Positions 45,019 to 54,122 of a stretch of DNA of 64,000 nt are shown in pieces. Both the position numbers and the translations under genes were made by a program. The notes below the pieces were generated by a model. The model ran no database searches. It had not been told where the DNA came from and worked only from the letters and a program-made list of their open reading frames with translations. Source of the DNA: Treponema_C sp050320395 (lineage in GTDB: Bacteria; Spirochaetota; Spirochaetia; Treponematales; Treponemataceae); contig NZ_CP144459.1 in NCBI RefSeq assembly GCF_050320395.1, forward strand, positions 1,364,001 to 1,428,000, written 5' to 3'. Position 1 is the stretch's first letter; every line of letters starts with the position of its first letter.

Positions 45019-46163
45019 AAAACGCGGCTAACGGGCTTTTAAAACAATATATTTTTCTTTTTTCTTTTTTTCTTTTTTTCTCAGCCGGAACTCCGATGCT
45101 CCGGGCGCAAAAAAGCGATTTGGAATCGGGATTTGACGGTTTTTCATGGTATATTTTAGCCCAAGCTCAAAACGCCTTTGATGAAAAGGATTTCGGTTCG
45201 GCATTCCGTCTTGTGGAAAATGCAAAACAGCAGCGTAAAGCCGAACACGATTGGGCGGTCGGTATCCTCGATTCGTTTCTTTCTTCTCCGATTATGCTTA
45301 AAATCGGAAGCGATATAAATATTGTTTTGGATGTATTGAGGGAGAGAAACAATAGGGATGCTATACGTATTATTGAAGCTGCTCTTGACCGTTTCGGAAT
45401 TGAATATTTCGATTTTTCAATCTATAAGCTTAACGAATATATAAAAAACAATACATCCTATCCGGAAGCCGACTTTTTATTGGGAAAGCTCTATATGCAT
45501 GAAGGAGAATACGGATTATCGGAACACTTTTATGCCGCCGCTTACGAGCAGAGGCTCTATCTGGACGTATCCGATATTCAATTCGACATCCTCTATGATA
45601 TGGCCGAATTATACGCATTAAGCGGAAATAATGAAAAATATGAGGCCGTATTATTGATACTCGCTTCCCGGGATGAGAATTATATATCCGGCGGTAAGCC
45701 GTCGGCCTTTCTTAAAGCTGTACGTGTGGCTGTCGAGCGGGGTACAAATGCCGATAAATTCTTTTTACTGTATCGGAATAATAATTATACAACCCTCTAT
45801 GTATGGCTTTTGCTTACCAAGTATTATCATTCCCTTGGCTTAACAGATAAGGCTTTCGATACATGCCTGCTTTTTTGTCTTACGGCTCTAAGCCGCACCG
45901 ATGATATTGTAAAATCCCGTGAATCCGATTATATCTATACCGATTTGACAGCCTTATTGGGAAAAATCAAACAGTATTCGGATATAAACTCTTGGGCGGC
46001 GGAAAACAGGGTGTGGGAAGGTTTTTATCTTTTGGGCCGCATAGCCTCGACAAAAGGATATAGGGCCTTTGCCCGCGATATTTTTACCGCCTTAAGTCAA
46101 CAAAGTACCGAGCGTAAATGGAAGATTTTAGCTGAAAAAGAACTGACTTCAACGATGTATTAA
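45015..46163 (+). CDS. Secreted TPR-like protein, function unknown
   Basis: A 382-aa protein with a signal sequence (IFLFSFFLFFSAGTPMLRA) and helical repeats in the mature part; YPEADFLLGKLYMHEGEYGLSEHFYAAAY and DILYDMAELYALSGNNEKYEAVLLIL read as TPR-like pairs. It starts with GTG at 45015, overlapping the ispG stop. I do not recognise a specific function; a periplasmic scaffold is likely. Its TAA stop forms the first bases of the inverted repeat that follows. Confidence 0.65.
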   Translation: MKNAANGLLKQYIFLFSFFLFFSAGTPMLRAQKSDLESGFDGFSWYILAQAQNAFDEKDFGSAFRLVENAKQQRKAEHDWAVGILDSFLSSPIMLKIGSDINIVLDVLRERNNRDAIRIIEAALDRFGIEYFDFSIYKLNEYIKNNTSYPEADFLLGKLYMHEGEYGLSEHFYAAAYEQRLYLDVSDIQFDILYDMAELYALSGNNEKYEAVLLILASRDENYISGGKPSAFLKAVRVAVERGTNADKFFLLYRNNNYTTLYVWLLLTKYYHSLGLTDKAFDTCLLFCLTALSRTDDIVKSRESDYIYTDLTALLGKIKQYSDINSWAAENRVWEGFYLLGRIASTKGYRAFARDIFTALSQQSTERKWKILAEKELTSTMY

Positions 46164-46246
46164 CCGCAAAGGGCGTAAGGAACGCAGAGAGGGCGGTAAA
46201 GCGATACCCCTCATTTCTTAGCGCTCTTGGCGTACTCTGCGGTTTA
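46161..46246. repeat. Imperfect inverted repeat made of CGCAAAG-like units, at convergent stops
   Basis: The left arm reads TAACCGCAAAGGGCGTAAGG and continues ACGCAGAG. The right arm on the other strand reads TAAACCGCAGAGTACGCCAA and continues GAGCGCTAAG. Each arm is about three degenerate copies of CGCAAAGNN. The TAA of each arm is the stop codon of the gene entering it. From memory, intergenic elements of the type CCGCAAAG..CGCAAAG occur in many phyla. It likely folds into one long stem and terminates both genes. Confidence 0.65.
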
Positions 46247-48040
46247 GTATACTTTTATAGACAAGCTCACATAATTTCCGAAACGGTTTTTGTATTCTCC
46301 GGTTCGTTCCTGCATAAATTTTCCGTTGACAAATTCCGTATGATGTGTATAAGAAAGGGTGTACCCCATGCGCAATGTCAGAGGTATGTTGTTTATAAAA
46401 CGCATATCGAGGTCGGCTGAAACTCCGGCGGAATGTATCCATTCGTATACACCGTCTTTGAGAAAATCCTTGTATCGATAGAGGGTCGGGTTTGCATTTG
46501 CTTGAGGTGTCCACATTTCATCATAGCCTGCTTCGTAAGAACTTCCGGGAATCTTTTTTGAACCGTAATCGACTCCATGGTGTACCAATGTATATATACC
46601 CTCTATATTCAAATACCAAAAGGGCATGGTTCTAAGCGCAATTTTCAATTCATCCGAATTCGGCTTAAGTTTATAACCGAGCGGTTCTCCGTGGTTTATA
46701 TAAGTGGTATTCATTTTTTGCGTGTAACCGGGCATATGGGTAAGCGGATGTGTATACATATAACGCTCTATCTTTGTATACTGCATGGTAAAAAGCGACA
46801 ACGTGCCCGTCGGGACGGGAATCTTTGTTCCCGTTTGCCAAATTATCATACTGGCCCGCGGATTATGAAAAAAGTCGTCATCATCCAATTGTGCTTCATC
46901 TATAAAAAGATTGTAGTATATCTTTGCATATTGCGGTATAGTAATGCCGGCAAATAAACCGAATTGCAGGTTGTCAAAGTCGCCTATCATATTTTGATAA
47001 ATAAAGGGAATCATTCCCGGATTTAAGTATCCCGGCTCAAAGCGTTTTACCCAGATTGAAGATGAATTAAAGCCCAGGTAAAATATGTCTTTTATAAAAA
47101 ACTCAGCCATAAGGGCCGTAATATTATTTTGAAATGTGGAAGCTGAAGTCTGTATACCGGCGGAGTTAAAATATTCCAAAGAACCGGTAAGAGCCGAAAG
47201 ACTGATCCACGGAAGGGGGCGCATATAGAAATCAAGGGCGGTAAAGGGCCTTGCCGTTTTTGACAGTATTAAGTTCCCGTCCCCTGTACCCCAATCGCGC
47301 CTCATGCGCGAAAAATTGATTCCGGCTTTTCCGTCCCATAAGCGCAAAGAAAATTCGGGTAAAATCCGAATCCCTGCGGCAGGATCATTTGACAATCCGT
47401 CAAAGGTTGCAAGATTTTTAAATAAATACTGGTAACCGTCCCAGCTTTGTGTAAAGGTATTGGGGGCATGCGAATCGGCCCTCCCGCTTGAAGAAGAGGC
47501 AACATCCAATTTCATAACACCCATACCGCCGTTTACATTGTAGGAAAAATTATTGCCGATATCGCCCTTTATATACATGTCGAGCCAATGAATAGTGGAA
47601 ATATCGGGAGCGTTAAAATTGGTGTTAAGATTCGATTGCCACGATGCCCCTATATTAAGTCGCACGGGAATGTTTCCGCTTTTTTCCCACACATAAGAAG
47701 CGTTTTTTAAAAGAAAAGAAACCGTTTCTTTGCCGGACTCCTTTGATGATGCCGCTTCCGGCTTTAAGCGCTTAATTGTATCGGCGACAAGCTTTTTTTC
47801 CGTTAGCGGAACTTCATCATTGTCCAATATTTGATTAAGCAGCTCCAATACGGTTTTAAGCGTATACGGCCGGGCATTATGCATTGTTTCGCAATAACCG
47901 CGAATCACGGCATAGTCAAGTACATTGTATACGGGGTCTTCCAAGGGAACGGATGTGTTTTGTTGGGCAAAGACGGAAAGCAGCACAAAGGAAAACCATA
48001 AGACAAAGAATATTTTTTTTGAACGTATTAAATTATGCAT
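46244..48040 (-). CDS. Wzi-like outer-membrane beta-barrel protein (capsule assembly family)
   Basis: A 598-aa secreted protein with signal IFFVLWFSFVLLSVFAQ. Residues 30-110 form a helical domain (YAVIRGYCETMHNARPYTL). The rest alternates polar and aromatic residues as in a barrel, ending in an aromatic-terminated strand (YVSLSIKVY). RRDWGTGDGNLILSKTARPFTALDFYMRPLPW resembles the capsule-assembly Wzi family. Wzi anchors surface polysaccharide in E. coli. It follows the BamA-like gene by 15 bases, beside the glycan locus, which supports a role in surface glycan attachment. The family assignment is from pattern memory. Confidence 0.6.
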   Translation of the reverse strand: MHNLIRSKKIFFVLWFSFVLLSVFAQQNTSVPLEDPVYNVLDYAVIRGYCETMHNARPYTLKTVLELLNQILDNDEVPLTEKKLVADTIKRLKPEAASSKESGKETVSFLLKNASYVWEKSGNIPVRLNIGASWQSNLNTNFNAPDISTIHWLDMYIKGDIGNNFSYNVNGGMGVMKLDVASSSSGRADSHAPNTFTQSWDGYQYLFKNLATFDGLSNDPAAGIRILPEFSLRLWDGKAGINFSRMRRDWGTGDGNLILSKTARPFTALDFYMRPLPWISLSALTGSLEYFNSAGIQTSASTFQNNITALMAEFFIKDIFYLGFNSSSIWVKRFEPGYLNPGMIPFIYQNMIGDFDNLQFGLFAGITIPQYAKIYYNLFIDEAQLDDDDFFHNPRASMIIWQTGTKIPVPTGTLSLFTMQYTKIERYMYTHPLTHMPGYTQKMNTTYINHGEPLGYKLKPNSDELKIALRTMPFWYLNIEGIYTLVHHGVDYGSKKIPGSSYEAGYDEMWTPQANANPTLYRYKDFLKDGVYEWIHSAGVSADLDMRFINNIPLTLRMGYTLSYTHHTEFVNGKFMQERTGEYKNRFGNYVSLSIKVY

Positions 48041-48055
48041 AGTTATAACCCTTTT

Positions 48056-49597
48056 TTAATAGTGTAAACCGATACCGATTGAAAGTTCATACCAGGAACC
48101 GGTTCGCCATGCAGTATGAAACAGTTTATTAACAACCTTATTTACAAAACCGATTTTTTTACCCGCTTTTTCGGCAAAGCGTACACCGTCCAGACCGAAA
48201 CTGATGCGCCCTTGAATACTGCGCATTTTATTGGGAAAGCCTATAATTTCAAGACCGGCTGCATACCATCCGTCTTTTATATTGTAATAAGTTCCCGCGT
48301 TTATGTTATTACCGATCGCTATATCCAAAAACGGTGATATTTGCATTTCAAAGTCGAGCCACTTTGTCCATTCCGGCAAACCCAATGCTCTCCAATCCGT
48401 TTGCCATACCTTTATGGGAACATCGATATTAAGAAGCAGGGCCGAATCGGTTTTAATATATGCGTCCCTTACACCGCGAATTCTGCCGCCCTCTTCGGAT
48501 GTATCACCGAAGGTTTTAAAAAAATAAAGTCTGCTTGCAAACCCCGCATATTTGAAAGCATTATAATATTCTCCGCTGAATGAGTATCGGGTTGTATATG
48601 ATTTAAAAACGGTATCGTAATCAAGGGCTTGAGAAAGAGCGGCGGAATATCCTTTTCGGTAATTGCCGACCCAATCGGTTCTGCCGACTGAAATCCCGTG
48701 CCGCACGTTTAAATCCGGTCCTATTAAATCATCTCTGCTTAATCCTGAATAGGACTTTTTTAAATCACGAGGATCCCAATTGTAGTTCAAAGATGCGGAC
48801 GGAGTCCAGCTTATATTTCCGTGTTTTTCCGTTTTTGCCAAGATAACCGGGAAACTGATATATCCGTTTTCCGTAAGATAAAAGGCATCCTTGTCGGTTC
48901 TATAGTCGGGATTATATTTTATACCCTGTGAAAAACCGAAGTTGAAAGAAACGATTTTATGCAGAGGTAAAATAAAATCAATGCCGGTTGTATAACCGAA
49001 ATGGGGGGCCGGATTACCTATTGTATAACTTGTATCAAAACTGTTTGTCCAATTTGAATCAAGCAAGCCTGCTTTAAAAGGTATATCAAAAGAAACGGAC
49101 GCGCCTAAGGTGTGGGGCTGCGTTTTTTCCTGTTTATATTCGTATGAAATATCTCCGGAGAGCGTGCGCATGCTTCCGAAAAAATTATAATCCTTTATTT
49201 TGATTTTAAAAATAAAACCGCTGTTGGAATCGTATTTGGGATAGGGCAGGGCGATAACATTCCATGTATCTTTCGTGGAAATGCGTATGTCAACCGGAAT
49301 AACATCATCAATACCTTTATCACCGAAAGAGGGAAGAATATGGGCTTCTTCAAGTACCCGCTGATTTTTCAGTTGAACCAGTATATCCGCAAGATAGTGT
49401 TCCAGGGACTCGCGATCGGGAAAGAGACGTTCCGTGTCCACAGGAACCGTTTTTGCAAGCGCATATTCACGGGTTAACCCCTTTATATCATAGCTGACGG
49501 AATTAATGCGGTATTGCTGTGCATATAAAGACGAAAAAAGTACACATACAAAGAAAACGCCGAAAAGTCGGAGCCTGTAAAACTTGAATAAATGCAT
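48056..49597 (-). CDS. BamA/ShlB-like outer-membrane protein with short POTRA region
   Basis: A 513-aa secreted protein with signal LFGVFFVCVLFSSLYAQ. Residues 25-110 look like a single POTRA-type domain (INSVSYDIKGLTREYALAK, then a VLVDI-like strand, here DVIPVDIRISTKDTW). Residues 115-513 are a barrel ending ELSIGIGLHY with a terminal aromatic. Start ATG 49597 is 5 nt after an extended -10 TATACT, so the mRNA is probably leaderless. It is too small to be the main BamA; a dedicated translocation or insertion role for the adjacent Wzi-like protein or glycan is possible. Confidence 0.6.
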   Translation of the reverse strand: MHLFKFYRLRLFGVFFVCVLFSSLYAQQYRINSVSYDIKGLTREYALAKTVPVDTERLFPDRESLEHYLADILVQLKNQRVLEEAHILPSFGDKGIDDVIPVDIRISTKDTWNVIALPYPKYDSNSGFIFKIKIKDYNFFGSMRTLSGDISYEYKQEKTQPHTLGASVSFDIPFKAGLLDSNWTNSFDTSYTIGNPAPHFGYTTGIDFILPLHKIVSFNFGFSQGIKYNPDYRTDKDAFYLTENGYISFPVILAKTEKHGNISWTPSASLNYNWDPRDLKKSYSGLSRDDLIGPDLNVRHGISVGRTDWVGNYRKGYSAALSQALDYDTVFKSYTTRYSFSGEYYNAFKYAGFASRLYFFKTFGDTSEEGGRIRGVRDAYIKTDSALLLNIDVPIKVWQTDWRALGLPEWTKWLDFEMQISPFLDIAIGNNINAGTYYNIKDGWYAAGLEIIGFPNKMRSIQGRISFGLDGVRFAEKAGKKIGFVNKVVNKLFHTAWRTGSWYELSIGIGLHY

Positions 49598-49602
49598 AAG
49601 AT

Positions 49603-49611
49603 AGTATACCA
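49603..49611 (-). promoter_or_regulatory. Extended -10 promoter of the BamA-like gene
   Basis: Minus strand TGGTATACT (TATACT at 49603-49608) with ATG only 5 nt downstream. No good -35 or Shine-Dalgarno is seen. Confidence 0.5.
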
Positions 49612-49639
49612 CATATATAAAAAAAATACCAGTATATGA

Positions 49640-51079
49640 TCAATAAGCACCCTTTCCCGTAACAACGACGACAAAGGTTTGTAAAATTATCCAAATGTCG
49701 AGCCAAATCGACCAGTTTTGAATATAAAAGGTATCGAGCATAATACGTTCGTCATAGCCGGTTGAAGAGCGTCCCGAAATTTGCCACATTCCCGAAAGGC
49801 CGGGCGTAACCGAAAAAATATAATCGAATTTGTCGCCGTATTTTTTCCGTTCGGCTTCGACAATCGGACGCGGTCCGACAAAGCTCATTTGTCCGATTAA
49901 GATATTAAAAAACTGCGGTAATTCGTCAAGACTGGTTTTGCGCAAAATCCTGCCCACTGCCGTAATACGCGGATCGTGTTCCAGCTTTTGATTTTCTTCC
50001 CATTCGCGTTTCAATGCGGGATTTTTTTCGAGTAATTCTTTTAAGCGTTTGTCGGCATCCATAACCATCGAGCGGAATTTCCATGTGGTTATTTGTTTAC
50101 CGTTTTTTCCGATACGTTTATGGCCGTAAAAAATAGGCCCCTTTGACGTACATTTTACGAGAATGGAAATAAGTAAAATCAGGGGAACAATGAGCGGGGA
50201 AAATATAAGTAAAAGAGCCAAGTCGATGCAGCGTTTAAAAAAGAGGTTTAACATTCGTGTCAGACGGTTTGAAGCGGAAAAACCGAGGATGCCGCCGAAA
50301 TCGCGCACCGACAGGGAAACGAATTTCAAGCTTTGACTGTAAGGTATTGTAATGATGTAGCGGTATTCGGAAAGCAGGGAATTAAGCGGCGTTTTTACAC
50401 GTAACCGTTCGGACTCTTCCATAACGATTGCCGTTGTAATTTTACATGCATGTACGGATTTTTCTATTTCCTCCGAATACGGAAAAACGGGAACGGTTTT
50501 ATATTCGGAATATCCGGCTGCGTCGGAGCTGATGATTGCCGCAGGTTTGTAGCCGAAAGAATGTTTATTTAAAAGACGGTCGGTTATAATATGTTTGTTT
50601 TTTTCGGAAGCATATATGACAACCGGAATTCCCCACCAATTAAAGCGGCAAAAAAAAGTACGCACCGCTTCGCGCATAAGCGGAAGTATAAAGGCTGCAA
50701 AAGGAACGGCTAAAAATAAAGCGACGCTCAGTGCTTCACGTCCGTCGGTTTCAACCGCTATTGAAAGGGCGATACCGGTAAAACAAAAAAAAGAGGTGAG
50801 GGTAAAACGCCGTACTTCTTCGGCAGGCTGGAGCATAATGCCCGGATAGAGGCGTGCTGCAAAAAAAGCTGCGGCAAAGGCGGGAAGATATACCCAATAG
50901 TCCACAAAATCGCGGAATCTGATGAGTGTTTTATCTACGGCATTTACCGTAAAAAAAGCCGCGCCGACACAAAGCATTACTCCTATACAATCGAAAATCA
51001 TAAAGGTTGTGCCGGTTGAAAAAGAGCTTGTATGATTGAATCGGGTTTTAAACCGGGCCGGAAAATCTGAAGGTTTCAT
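49640..51079 (-). CDS. WbaP-type undecaprenyl-phosphate sugar-phosphate transferase
   Basis: A 479-aa polyprenyl-phosphate hexose-1-phosphate transferase. Four N-terminal helices (residues 20-140), a central Rossmann-like CoA-binding-type region, a fifth helix near 290, then the catalytic domain: FYGHKRIGKNG, TWKFRSMVMDA, LRKTSLDELPQFFN, GQMSFVGPRP and GLSGMWQISGRS. It starts glycan assembly by loading the first sugar phosphate on the lipid carrier. It has its own -10 box and seems leaderless, so it can be expressed separately from the upstream operon. Confidence 0.9.
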   Translation of the reverse strand: MKPSDFPARFKTRFNHTSSFSTGTTFMIFDCIGVMLCVGAAFFTVNAVDKTLIRFRDFVDYWVYLPAFAAAFFAARLYPGIMLQPAEEVRRFTLTSFFCFTGIALSIAVETDGREALSVALFLAVPFAAFILPLMREAVRTFFCRFNWWGIPVVIYASEKNKHIITDRLLNKHSFGYKPAAIISSDAAGYSEYKTVPVFPYSEEIEKSVHACKITTAIVMEESERLRVKTPLNSLLSEYRYIITIPYSQSLKFVSLSVRDFGGILGFSASNRLTRMLNLFFKRCIDLALLLIFSPLIVPLILLISILVKCTSKGPIFYGHKRIGKNGKQITTWKFRSMVMDADKRLKELLEKNPALKREWEENQKLEHDPRITAVGRILRKTSLDELPQFFNILIGQMSFVGPRPIVEAERKKYGDKFDYIFSVTPGLSGMWQISGRSSTGYDERIMLDTFYIQNWSIWLDIWIILQTFVVVVTGKGAY

Positions 51080-51085
51080 GCCCCC

Positions 51086-51094
51086 ATTCTATCA
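51086..51094 (-). promoter_or_regulatory. Extended -10 promoter of the WbaP-type gene
   Basis: Minus strand TGATAGAAT (TAGAAT at 51086-51091). The ATG follows after only GGGGGC. The G-run is 1 nt from the ATG, too close to work as a Shine-Dalgarno. Confidence 0.5.
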
Positions 51095-51122
51095 CATTTT
51101 TACAAAGAAGCAAAGAGAATTT

Positions 51123-52271
51123 TTACCGAACGGCCCTTTTTTGCAAATCTTCATACCAACGGCATAAATTTTCGGCGGCCGAGCGGATTTCAAAGCCGGA
51201 ATCGCGCATTAAGTCGGGATACGGTTTTTTACCGCGATTTTCATAGCTTAAAAGCTTGGAAGCCCATTCTTCAAGTCCGGCTTTAAGAGGAAAAAACTCA
51301 ACCAAGGGGGTGACGGCGGTATCGACGGGAACGGCATCGCTCATTAAACAGGGAAGACCGACAGCCTGAGCCTCCATTCCTACAACGGGCATTCCTTCAT
51401 ATCGGCTCGGTAAAAAAAACACGTCGAAGGCATTTAAAAAATCGGGTATATCGCGCCTTAAACCGGTAAAAAATACGGCTTGTTCGATACCGAGTTTTTT
51501 TACAAGGGCGCGCGTTTCGTTTTCAAGCTCTCCCGTACCGACCAGTATCAGGGCCGCGTTAGAATTTTGCCTATAGACTTCGGAAAATACCTTTACAATC
51601 AATTCGTGATTTTTCGGAAATACAAAGCGGCCGACATGACCGATTATAAAACGCTTTTCCAAGCCGAATTCTTTTCGTATGTGCTGTGCCGCAGCCGTAT
51701 CGGGATAAAAGCGCGATGTATCTACGGCGTTTTTTATTAAACGAACTTTATGCTCCCGCACCGCCTTCGAACCGAACAGCCAGCGTGCAGGAGTTTCGCC
51801 GCAAGCGGCATAGTGGGTGGCGAAGGTTTTTGAAAAAGGTCGCAGCGCCTGCTTCATAAGGTTTCGTTTAAACTCGCCCGGGCTTGTCGTACTGTGATTA
51901 TGTGCTATGCGTACGGGAACTTTTGCCTGCCATGCCGCAAAGAGGGGAAAAACGCTTAAGGTATTTAAATGAGAGTGGACAATCGTATAGCGGCTTTTTT
52001 CAAAGGCTTTGCGGCATTCACTCATATTTTTATACATTGATTGCTCATAAGGGTGCAGTTTTATGATGCGGCCGCCCAAGTCAAGGATTTCTTCGTCGAT
52101 AAGAGTCGGGTTATAGCCGTCCATAAAAAAATCGAATTGAACGCGGCTTTTATCTATGTTGCGGTAATAATTCATAACCACCGAATCGACCCCGCTTATA
52201 ACCGCCTTTCCTATAATTTGAGCTACCCGTATGGGCTTATCGGTTTGGACTTTATTGTGTTTTTTTTCCAT
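51123..52271 (-). CDS. Glycosyltransferase family 4
   Basis: A 382-aa GT-B enzyme. The N-terminal half has VVMNYYRNIDKSRVQFDFF and VHSHLNTLSVFPLFAAW. The C-terminal half has IIGHVGRFVFPKNHELIVKVF, GTGELE and FFLPSRYEGMPVVGMEAQAVGLP, the EX7E motif region. Architecture matches EpsF/CapM-like retaining transferases that use a nucleotide sugar. It overlaps the LicD gene by 20 bases. Confidence 0.9.
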   Translation of the reverse strand: MEKKHNKVQTDKPIRVAQIIGKAVISGVDSVVMNYYRNIDKSRVQFDFFMDGYNPTLIDEEILDLGGRIIKLHPYEQSMYKNMSECRKAFEKSRYTIVHSHLNTLSVFPLFAAWQAKVPVRIAHNHSTTSPGEFKRNLMKQALRPFSKTFATHYAACGETPARWLFGSKAVREHKVRLIKNAVDTSRFYPDTAAAQHIRKEFGLEKRFIIGHVGRFVFPKNHELIVKVFSEVYRQNSNAALILVGTGELENETRALVKKLGIEQAVFFTGLRRDIPDFLNAFDVFFLPSRYEGMPVVGMEAQAVGLPCLMSDAVPVDTAVTPLVEFFPLKAGLEEWASKLLSYENRGKKPYPDLMRDSGFEIRSAAENLCRWYEDLQKRAVR

Positions 52272-53142
52272 AATAATCTTCCCATTTTAAACTGTTTTTA
52301 TCGGGGCGAGGTCCCGCATCGGTCGGATGAATACCGAGGACGCCGTGTTTGTCGCGTTTTTCAGGCGGCGGGATTTTTTGCCAATTTCCGTAGCAAATCG
52401 TTAAATATTCGTTTACATTGTGCGGAGCATAAAATTCATGGTTTTCAAACCTTACTGTCGAAAGGGGTAAAACGCAGTCGAGCGGGAAAAAATGAAACCA
52501 GGGCTGCTCCAAGCTGTAGCAAAATCCCTTTGTGCCTTTTTGTCCCCATTTTTGTATTTTTTTGCGTATAAACGGCAGGCATACAAGGGGTTTTATTATA
52601 AAGCGGACGGTTTTCCAAAAAAACAAGTACATGTTTCTTTTGCGCGAATTGCGCTTTGAAATTTTAAGCCTTTTTTTTTCGTCTGAAAATAAAATGAAGA
52701 TATTGCGGTTTTTAGATTCGCGTTCCGTATGTTCGTATGCGGGAAAAATATCGATGGGGATGCCCTGATTATAATTATAAGGCCCGCCCGGATCGTCCAT
52801 ATAGCTGAAGCGGTCGCGGATTTTTGCCCACTGTATGTCGTGTTCGGGATCGGTTTGTGAGGTTTGAAAAAACATATCGAAGGGGAGTTCTTTTTGCGCA
52901 AGGGCGCAAAACCGCTTATAATCTTCAATCGGCATCATAACGTCGATATCGTCGTCCCAGGGAATAAAGCCGCCGTGACGAACCGCACCTAAAAGCGTTC
53001 CGGCATCAAGCCAATAACGCAGCCCGTGTTTTTTACAAATTTCATCGAAAACGCGCAATTCGCGCAGCATTACAAGCTGGGCTTGCCGGAGGGTATCTGC
53101 GGCGCTGAGGCGGTTTTCCGGAATATGTGAAAAATCGTTCAT
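52252..53142 (-). CDS. LicD-family phosphotransferase (single domain)
   Basis: A 296-aa LicD-domain protein. It has YWLDAGTLLGAVRHGGFIPWDDDIDVMM, the metal-binding signature of the nucleotidyltransferase-like LicD fold, and an FENHEFYAPHNVNEYL segment with a C-terminal SLKWEDYY. LicD enzymes transfer phosphocholine or other phospho-groups from CDP donors to glycans. Start ATG 53142 is preceded by GAGG at 6 nt; an upstream start at 53166 overlaps that site. An A9 run is present at plus-strand 52671-52679. Substrate unknown. Confidence 0.85.
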   Translation of the reverse strand: MNDFSHIPENRLSAADTLRQAQLVMLRELRVFDEICKKHGLRYWLDAGTLLGAVRHGGFIPWDDDIDVMMPIEDYKRFCALAQKELPFDMFFQTSQTDPEHDIQWAKIRDRFSYMDDPGGPYNYNQGIPIDIFPAYEHTERESKNRNIFILFSDEKKRLKISKRNSRKRNMYLFFWKTVRFIIKPLVCLPFIRKKIQKWGQKGTKGFCYSLEQPWFHFFPLDCVLPLSTVRFENHEFYAPHNVNEYLTICYGNWQKIPPPEKRDKHGVLGIHPTDAGPRPDKNSLKWEDYYGKKTQ

Positions 53143-53172
53143 AACTTTCCTCTTTAGGGGCGGCAATTTTTA

Positions 53173-53194
53173 AAGCGGCAGCAGACGTCCGCTT
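53173..53194 (-). other. Small hairpin between GT11 and LicD genes
   Basis: Minus strand AAGCGG (53194-53189) pairs with CCGCTT (53178-53173), followed by TAAAAATT. It begins 5 bases after the GT11 stop. It could be a weak attenuator. Confidence 0.35.
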
Positions 53195-53198
53195 GCCT

Positions 53199-54122
53199 TT
53201 AATCGATGGGGAGCCGTATCCAGCTTGCGGGTACTATATCCGAATAGTCGTACTTGTAGTAGGAATCGGTATATTCCAATTCGCGGCGATTCCATATAGC
53301 GGGCGCTATAACTTTTTTGTCCGGATTGTCGTTAAGCCATGCCGCCCACCAGCTGAACGAACTGTTTGCGATGATATTAAAGCGGCATAAGCTCATCAAT
53401 GCCATATCCTGCCAGCTGTCGGTTTTTGTATTCCAATCGATAAAAACGGCATTTGTACCGCAAAAGTTTAGATGTTCGCGGCACCAGGCTATATCGTCTG
53501 AAAAAACGTAAAAGGCGGAAACCGGATGGTTTTCTAAAACGCGGGCAATGGCGTTATTATAATAGTGTTCCGTACACACATGAAGGGTTTTTGTCGCCAA
53601 ATAATCGCCGCGCCGCACGTGAACCGAGGCGCAAGCGAGGCCGTTTTCGGCATATGAGCGAATTTCGGTTTTGAGCGCTGCCGACTGTTCCGATAGGGGC
53701 GGGCGAAACGTAAAAGCCGAACGGATATCGGATGCTATGGGTAAAAAATACTTTTCGGTTTGCCAATATCCTTCAAGATAGCGGTCGGCCGTATCTTGAA
53801 AAAGTTCGCCCGTATATGCAAAAAGAGTATCGATATAATGGCTTTTCGGCGTAAAATATTTTCGCCGTATGCGGTTAATCAAACCTGAGGACGAAACCGA
53901 TAATCGGCGTACATCAGCCCTGTCCGCTTCGGCAATTTTAACGCCGAACAAACGTTCAATTTCCAAGCCGTTGTGGCAAAAATTAATACCGTTTCGGATT
54001 GTCTTTGTGTTATACAAGCTTGTATCGGCAAAAACTTCATGGCCTGCATGTTGCAGAGCGAGGGCGAAGGCATAGCAAAACATTTGGTTTCCCAAGCCGC
54101 CCGATATTTTTACGATTTTGAT
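53199..54122 (-). CDS. GT11 alpha-1,2-fucosyltransferase-like, apparent ATC start
   Basis: A 307-aa inverting fucosyltransferase-like protein. GGLGNQMF at the N-terminus, VHVRRGDYL (the HxRRxD donor motif) and NSSFSWWAAWLN are GT11 signatures. The usual first residues M-K-I-V-K-I-S-G-G are all encoded, but the first codon is ATC (54122-54120), with GGAG 7 nt upstream. No ATG, GTG or TTG lies between it and the upstream in-frame TAA; the next is TTG 54095, inside the conserved glycine motif. So it either starts at ATC or has lost its start codon. It overlaps the GT2 stop. Confidence 0.8.
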   Translation of the reverse strand: MKIVKISGGLGNQMFCYAFALALQHAGHEVFADTSLYNTKTIRNGINFCHNGLEIERLFGVKIAEADRADVRRLSVSSSGLINRIRRKYFTPKSHYIDTLFAYTGELFQDTADRYLEGYWQTEKYFLPIASDIRSAFTFRPPLSEQSAALKTEIRSYAENGLACASVHVRRGDYLATKTLHVCTEHYYNNAIARVLENHPVSAFYVFSDDIAWCREHLNFCGTNAVFIDWNTKTDSWQDMALMSLCRFNIIANSSFSWWAAWLNDNPDKKVIAPAIWNRRELEYTDSYYKYDYSDIVPASWIRLPID

